A stretch of DNA of 22,856 nucleotides from Dehalococcoidia bacterium (GTDB taxonomy: Bacteria; Chloroflexota; Dehalococcoidia; SM23-28-2; RBG-16-64-32). The notes below the pieces were generated by a model. The model worked only from the letters and a program-made list of their open reading frames with translations, ran no database searches and was not told the origin of the DNA. This document shows, in pieces, positions 19,358 through 22,856 of the stretch (its first letter is position 1; each line of letters begins with the position of its first letter). Position numbers and translations under genes: made by a program. Location: positions 1-22,856 of the forward strand of contig JAUYGU010000090.1 of the NCBI GenBank assembly GCA_030690405.1, given 5' to 3'.

Positions 19358-20527
19358 TTGCGCGGGCGTGACCTTCTTTCTATCACTGATCTGACGCCGG
19401 AGGAGCTTCGGCTCCTGCTGGATACGGCGCACGCGCTGAAGGCCCTTCGACCCTTCGACAGGGCTCAGGACAGGCAGGGTCAGGGTGAGCGGGAAGGAGC
19501 GGCGGGCGACCTGAAGGCCCTTCGACAGGCTCAGGGTGAGCGGATACGCGGGGCTCAGGGTGAGCGGGAAGGAGCGGCGGACGACCCTTCGACAAGCTCA
19601 GGGCAGGCTCTGAAGGTCGCCCCTACGGAGACCCTTCGCTCCGCTCAGAAGGGAAAGCCAGCCGGGAAAGGCGGGACCCTTCGATTCGCTCCGGGTGACA
19701 TTGCTACGCTGCTGGCGGGGAAGGTGCTGGCGCTTGTATTCGAGAAACCTTCGCTACGTACCCGCGTTTCCTTTGATGTGGGTATGCGACAGCTTGGCGG
19801 CGAGTGTTTGTACCTGTCGCCGGCGGAGATCGGGCTGGACAGCCGGGAGCCGGTGAAGGACGTGGCGCGGGTGCTGAGCCGCTACGTGGACGGGATCGCG
19901 GCGCGCACGTTCGAGCACCGGACGGTGGAGGAGCTGGCGCGCTGGGCAGTCGTGCCCGTGATCAACGCGCTGTCCGAGGGCGAGCATCCCTGCCAGGCGC
20001 TGGCGGACGTGCTGACGGTGGAGGAGAAGAAGGGACGGCTGGCGGGCGTGAGCCTGGCGTTCGTGGGGGACGGAAACAACGTGGCGCGGTCGCTGTGTCT
20101 GGCGGCGGCGATGAGCGGGATGGAGTTCCGGTTCGCCTCGCCGGCGGGGTACGAGTTGCCGGCGAAGACGGTGGCGCTGGCGGCGGAGATGGCGCGGGCC
20201 TCCGGGGGCTCCGTGGCCTGCCTGAACGACCCGAGGGAGGCGGTGCGCGGCGCGGACGTGGTCTATACGGACGTGTGGGTCAGCATGGGCCATGAGGGCT
20301 CGGCTTCGGCCCGGCGAGGGGCGTTCCAGGGGTTCCAGGTGGACGCGCGAATGATGTCGCTGGCGGCGGCGGACGCGGTGTTCATGCACGACCTGCCGGC
20401 GCACCGGGGCGACGAGGTGGCGGCGGAGGTGATCGATGGGCCGCAGTCGGTGGTGTTCGACCAGGCGGAGAACCGGCTGCACGCGCAGAAGGCGGCGCTG
20501 GCGCTGATCCTGGGGGAGAGCGAGTAG
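19358..20527 (+). CDS. argF: Ornithine carbamoyltransferase with an inserted repeat-coded segment
   Basis: Makes citrulline from ornithine and carbamoyl phosphate in arginine synthesis. Landmarks: [14 protein letters not shown] (carbamoyl-phosphate site), [33 protein letters not shown] (ornithine loop) and [12 protein letters not shown]. The protein has 389 residues against about 310 for the family. The excess lies between residues about 31 and 115 ([35 protein letters not shown]) and comes from short dispersed DNA repeats. It falls in the linker before the first core strand, so the enzyme may still fold. The usual HCLPAHRG catalytic motif reads HDLPAHRG, with Asp345 for Cys. TTG 19358 is preferred because GGAGG is 7 nt upstream and copy 1 lacks the ATG at 19352. 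cdaA follows after 1 nt. Confidence 0.93.
   Translation: MRGRDLLSITDLTPEELRLLLDTAHALKALRPFDRAQDRQGQGEREGAAGDLKALRQAQGERIRGAQGEREGAADDPSTSSGQALKVAPTETLRSAQKGKPAGKGGTLRFAPGDIATLLAGKVLALVFEKPSLRTRVSFDVGMRQLGGECLYLSPAEIGLDSREPVKDVARVLSRYVDGIAARTFEHRTVEELARWAVVPVINALSEGEHPCQALADVLTVEEKKGRLAGVSLAFVGDGNNVARSLCLAAAMSGMEFRFASPAGYELPAKTVALAAEMARASGGSVACLNDPREAVRGADVVYTDVWVSMGHEGSASARRGAFQGFQVDARMMSLAAADAVFMHDLPAHRGDEVAAEVIDGPQSVVFDQAENRLHAQKAALALILGESE
19436..19704. repeat. Cluster of dispersed short repeats inside argF
   Basis: Units of the CCCTTCGACA..CTCAGGG type start at 19451, 19518 and 19585. CTGAAGGCCCTTCG occurs at 19436-19449 and 19511-19524. A segment containing GTGAGCGGGAAGGAGCGGCG is present twice (about 19484-19513 and 19558-19587). 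A GCCCCTACGG tail like that of the upstream palindromes lies near 19619-19628, and two CTTCG..CGCTC variants follow (about 19630 and 19679). All are in frame with argF. Confidence 0.8.
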
Positions 20528-20528
20528 C

Positions 20529-21350
20529 GTGGGTTTCTGGAACACGATCCGCGACTCCCTGGAGCGGTTCCAGGCGGCGAGCGTAGTCGATATCCTGACG
20601 ATCGCTGTCCTGATCTACCTGGCGCTGCTGCTGCTGAAGGGGACGACGGCGATGTCGCTGCTTCGGGGGATCACGATGGTGATCGTGGGGGCGGCGATCC
20701 TGGCGTCGGTGCTGAATCTAACGGTGCTGGACTGGCTGCTGAGGAACTCGTTCCCGGCGCTGCTGATCGCGATCCCGATCATCTTCCAGCCGGAGATCCG
20801 GCGCTTCCTGGAGCGGGTGGGCAGGACGGGGCGCTGGCCCTGGCCCGGGCGCTCCATGTACGAGCTGGTGGTGGACATCGTCGCTGATACGGCGCTGAGC
20901 CTTTCGGCGAACCGGCACGGCGCGATAATCGTGTTCGAGCGGGAGGCGACGCTGGAGGACCAGATCGAGACCGGCGTGAAGCTGGACGCGGTGCCCTCCA
21001 CGCGGCTACTGGAGGGGATCTTCTACCCGAACTCTGCGCTGCACGACGGGGCGGTGATCATGCGGGAGGACCGGGTGCTGGCGGCGAGCTGCACGCTGCC
21101 GCTGTCGGACCGGAGCGACCGTGAGCTATCGGGGCTGCGGCACCGGGCGGCGATGGGGATATCGGAGAGGACGGACGCGGTAGCGGTGGTGGTATCGGAA
21201 GAGACGGGGAGCATCTCTGTGGCGGCGAGCGGCAGGATGATATCGCGGCTGGACGGGCCGCGGCTGAGGGGCATCCTGCGCAGCCTGCTGGTGCCAGCAA
21301 GCGAGCTGGACCGGCCGGTGCGAAGACGGCTGCCGGGTCTGAGCCGCTGA
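20529..21350 (+). CDS. cdaA: Diadenylate cyclase CdaA
   Basis: Makes cyclic di-AMP from two ATP; this second messenger controls potassium and osmolyte uptake and cell-wall balance. It has 273 residues. Three N-terminal membrane helices (about 19-36, 42-64 and 69-88) lead into the DAC (DisA_N) domain, with LLEGIFYPNSALHDGAVI (DGA motif, residues 173-175), GLRHRAAMG (RHR motif, 204-206) and the late strand AVAVVVSEETGSISVAASG. All key residues are present. The GTG at 20529 is 1 nt after the argF stop, so it is likely translated from the same mRNA. It is followed after 16 nt by the cdaR-like gene. Confidence 0.96.
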   Translation: MGFWNTIRDSLERFQAASVVDILTIAVLIYLALLLLKGTTAMSLLRGITMVIVGAAILASVLNLTVLDWLLRNSFPALLIAIPIIFQPEIRRFLERVGRTGRWPWPGRSMYELVVDIVADTALSLSANRHGAIIVFEREATLEDQIETGVKLDAVPSTRLLEGIFYPNSALHDGAVIMREDRVLAASCTLPLSDRSDRELSGLRHRAAMGISERTDAVAVVVSEETGSISVAASGRMISRLDGPRLRGILRSLLVPASELDRPVRRRLPGLSR

Positions 21351-21366
21351 GCACGGAGACGGGACG

Positions 21367-22635
21367 ATGGAACGGCTGAAGCAGCTTGGCGCCGAGGCGC
21401 TGGCCTTTCTGAGGGCCCTCGCCTGGCCGGTGGCGAGCTCCGTGCGCGATAACGTGGGGCTGGCCGCGCTCTCGGTCGTGCTTGGGTTCGGGCTGTGGAT
21501 CTTCGTCACGCACACGGAGAACCCGACGCGCTCCGGCGTACTGCCGTTCGACCTGCCGGTGGAGGCGGTGAACGTGCCGGGCGACCTGGCGCTGGCCGGT
21601 TCGCCGGTGAACGTGCGGGTGAAGGTGGAGGTGGCGGACGACGTCTGGAACACGCTCTCGATGGCGGACTTCAAGGGCACCGTGGACCTGGACGGCCTCC
21701 AGGCCGGTACGTACGACCTGCCGGTGCGGGTGGAGCAGCTGACGGGCCGCGGCAACCTCCGGGTGACGCAGGTGATACCGGACACACTCCAGGTGGAGCT
21801 GAAGAGCCTGTTCAGCAAGTCGGTCTCGGTATCCGTGAGCCTGGAGGGGACGCCGCCGACCGGCTACGAGGCGAGCGTGCCGGAGGTCGACGCGGATACG
21901 GTGCTGGTAACGGGAACGCAGGACCGGGTAACGCTGGTCAGCCAGGCGGTGGCGAAGCTGGACCTGACCGGCCACACGGAGAACCTAACGCAGGCGGTGC
22001 GGCTGGAGGCGCGAGACTCGCGCGGGTTCCTGGTGGAGGGCGTATCGCTGGAGCCGAGCGTGATGAACGTATCGGTGGAGATATCGCAGACGGAGTTCAG
22101 CCGGGCGCTGGTCATCTCGCCGACGGTGACGGGCTCGCCGGCGGACGGGTACAACGTGGTGAGCGTATCGGCGGAGCCGGCGGTGGCCACGGTATTCGGG
22201 CCGCAGTCGTTCGTGGGCGAGGCGGCGACCATCCGGACGCAGCCTATCGACATAACAGGCGCGAGCGAGGACGTGGTCCGGACGGTGGCGCTGGACCTGC
22301 CGGCGGACGTGAGCGTGAGCGGCGGAACGAGCGTTACGGTGACGGTGAAGATCGAGCCGGCGGAAGGGCGGCGGACGCTGGGGATAACGGTAGCCGCCGT
22401 TGGGCTGGACGCGGACCTGAGCATCAGCGGCGCGCTGCCGCTGGTGGAGGTGGTGCTGCTGGGAGAGCTGCCCTCGCTGCAGGAGCTGCGGCCGAACGAC
22501 GTGGCGGCGACGATCAACCTGTCGGGGCTGGGGGCGGGAACGCACGAGATAACGGTGGCGGTCTCAGCGCCCGCCGGCGCCTCCGTCGCGGAGGTCAAGC
22601 CGGAGAAGGTCAGCGTCACGCTCGAGGCGAGGTAG
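21367..22635 (+). CDS. cdaR: YbbR domain-containing protein (CdaR-like regulator of CdaA)
   Basis: A 422-residue protein with one membrane anchor (about residues 31-50, [20 protein letters not shown]) and a large extracytoplasmic part made of four YbbR-type repeats. Each repeat has the pattern of a short strand, then DVNGTxTVxV-like sequence; for example [44 protein letters not shown] and later [31 protein letters not shown]. In Firmicutes CdaR binds CdaA and modulates cyclic di-AMP synthesis, and the genes are adjacent as here. The ATG at 21367 follows GGAGACGGGACG. It is followed after 2 nt by der. Confidence 0.92.
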   Translation: MERLKQLGAEALAFLRALAWPVASSVRDNVGLAALSVVLGFGLWIFVTHTENPTRSGVLPFDLPVEAVNVPGDLALAGSPVNVRVKVEVADDVWNTLSMADFKGTVDLDGLQAGTYDLPVRVEQLTGRGNLRVTQVIPDTLQVELKSLFSKSVSVSVSLEGTPPTGYEASVPEVDADTVLVTGTQDRVTLVSQAVAKLDLTGHTENLTQAVRLEARDSRGFLVEGVSLEPSVMNVSVEISQTEFSRALVISPTVTGSPADGYNVVSVSAEPAVATVFGPQSFVGEAATIRTQPIDITGASEDVVRTVALDLPADVSVSGGTSVTVTVKIEPAEGRRTLGITVAAVGLDADLSISGALPLVEVVLLGELPSLQELRPNDVAATINLSGLGAGTHEITVAVSAPAGASVAEVKPEKVSVTLEAR

Positions 22636-22637
22636 GT

Positions 22638-22856
22638 GTGGCCCGGACGAAGGCGCGCCCATTCTCCGCCGCGGCGGACAAGCTGGCCGCGGGCATCACG
22701 GGCAAGCCGGTGGTCGCCATCGTGGGGCGGCCGAACGTCGGCAAGTCCACGCTATTCAACCGGCTGATCGGAGGCCGCCACGCTATCGTGGACGACGTCG
22801 CGGGGACGACGCGCGACCGGCTGTACGGCGAGGCGGAGCTGGGGCGGGCGTCGTTC
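22638..22856 (+). CDS. der: GTPase Der (EngA), 5' part only
   Basis: Tandem-domain GTPase needed for assembly of the 50S ribosomal subunit. Only 73 codons are in the window and the right end is cut by the edge. G1 (P-loop) is [22 protein letters not shown] and the G2 region is [17 protein letters not shown], both typical of the first Der G domain. The N-terminus carries about 23 extra residues ([20 protein letters not shown]) before the first strand, longer than usual. The GTG at 22638 is in frame and 2 nt after the cdaR stop; internal starts closer to the G domain cannot be excluded. Confidence 0.92.
   Translation, partial: MARTKARPFSAAADKLAAGITGKPVVAIVGRPNVGKSTLFNRLIGGRHAIVDDVAGTTRDRLYGEAELGRASF

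Noticed and set aside
19436..19704. CRISPR-like array
   Set aside because: Repeat units are irregularly spaced, without uniform spacers, and stay in frame inside argF; no cas genes are nearby.

Overview
The window is a high-GC bacterial chromosome segment with tightly packed genes on both strands. The gene set (LigB-AMMECR1 fusion, selA, class V aminotransferase next to serA, DUF1015, tandem Gmad2 lipoprotein, cdaA-cdaR-der) and the style of the small accessory proteins fit a Chloroflexota bacterium, perhaps Dehalococcoidia-like. This placement is inference from gene content; there is no rRNA or other phylogenetic marker to settle it. No tRNA, rRNA or CRISPR array was seen.

Layout. 1-1912 (-): mutS2, cut by the left edge. 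1968-3904 (-): GNAT acetyltransferase and LigB-AMMECR1 fusion, overlapping by 4 bp. 3961-5727: an HxlR regulator divergent from a DinB-VOC-VOC operon, with back-to-back overlapping promoters. 5743-7134 (-): selA. 7264-9973 (+): class V aminotransferase and serA, a likely serine or glyoxylate unit. 10016-12425: DUF1015 (-) divergent from a HIT protein (+), which converges on rph (-). 12471-13301 (-): lipoprotein with two Gmad2 domains. 13346-16317 (-): comEC and comEA, the DNA-uptake channel and receptor. 16442-17900 (-): four small poorly characterised genes. 17901-19357: a repeat-rich, rearranged stretch. 19358-22856 (+): argF, cdaA, cdaR and the start of der, tightly spaced and probably co-transcribed.

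The most notable part is 17.9-19.7 kb. The promoter, leader and first about 30 codons of argF occur twice, about 1.2 kb apart. In the upstream copy the argF fragment is broken exactly where a structured sequence resembling the 5' part of a group II intron begins. The seven bases before the break (TTCGGCA) are perfectly complementary to TGCCGAA about 200 nt inside, as expected for an IBS1-EBS1 pair. No reverse transcriptase or domain V follows; a small two-helix membrane protein occupies the place of the intron ORF. In the intact copy, argF carries an in-frame insertion of about 75-80 residues made of short dispersed repeats at the same point. One unit of the same repeat family also lies in frame inside selA.

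A second pattern concerns expression. Seven first-in-unit genes (mutS2, hxlR, selA, the class V aminotransferase, DUF1015, HIT, rph) have a -10-like hexamer ending only 6-10 nt before the start codon and no clear Shine-Dalgarno site, which predicts leaderless mRNAs. Several other genes (dinB, both VOC genes, comEA, the 17259 gene, the 18587 gene, argF) have good Shine-Dalgarno sites.
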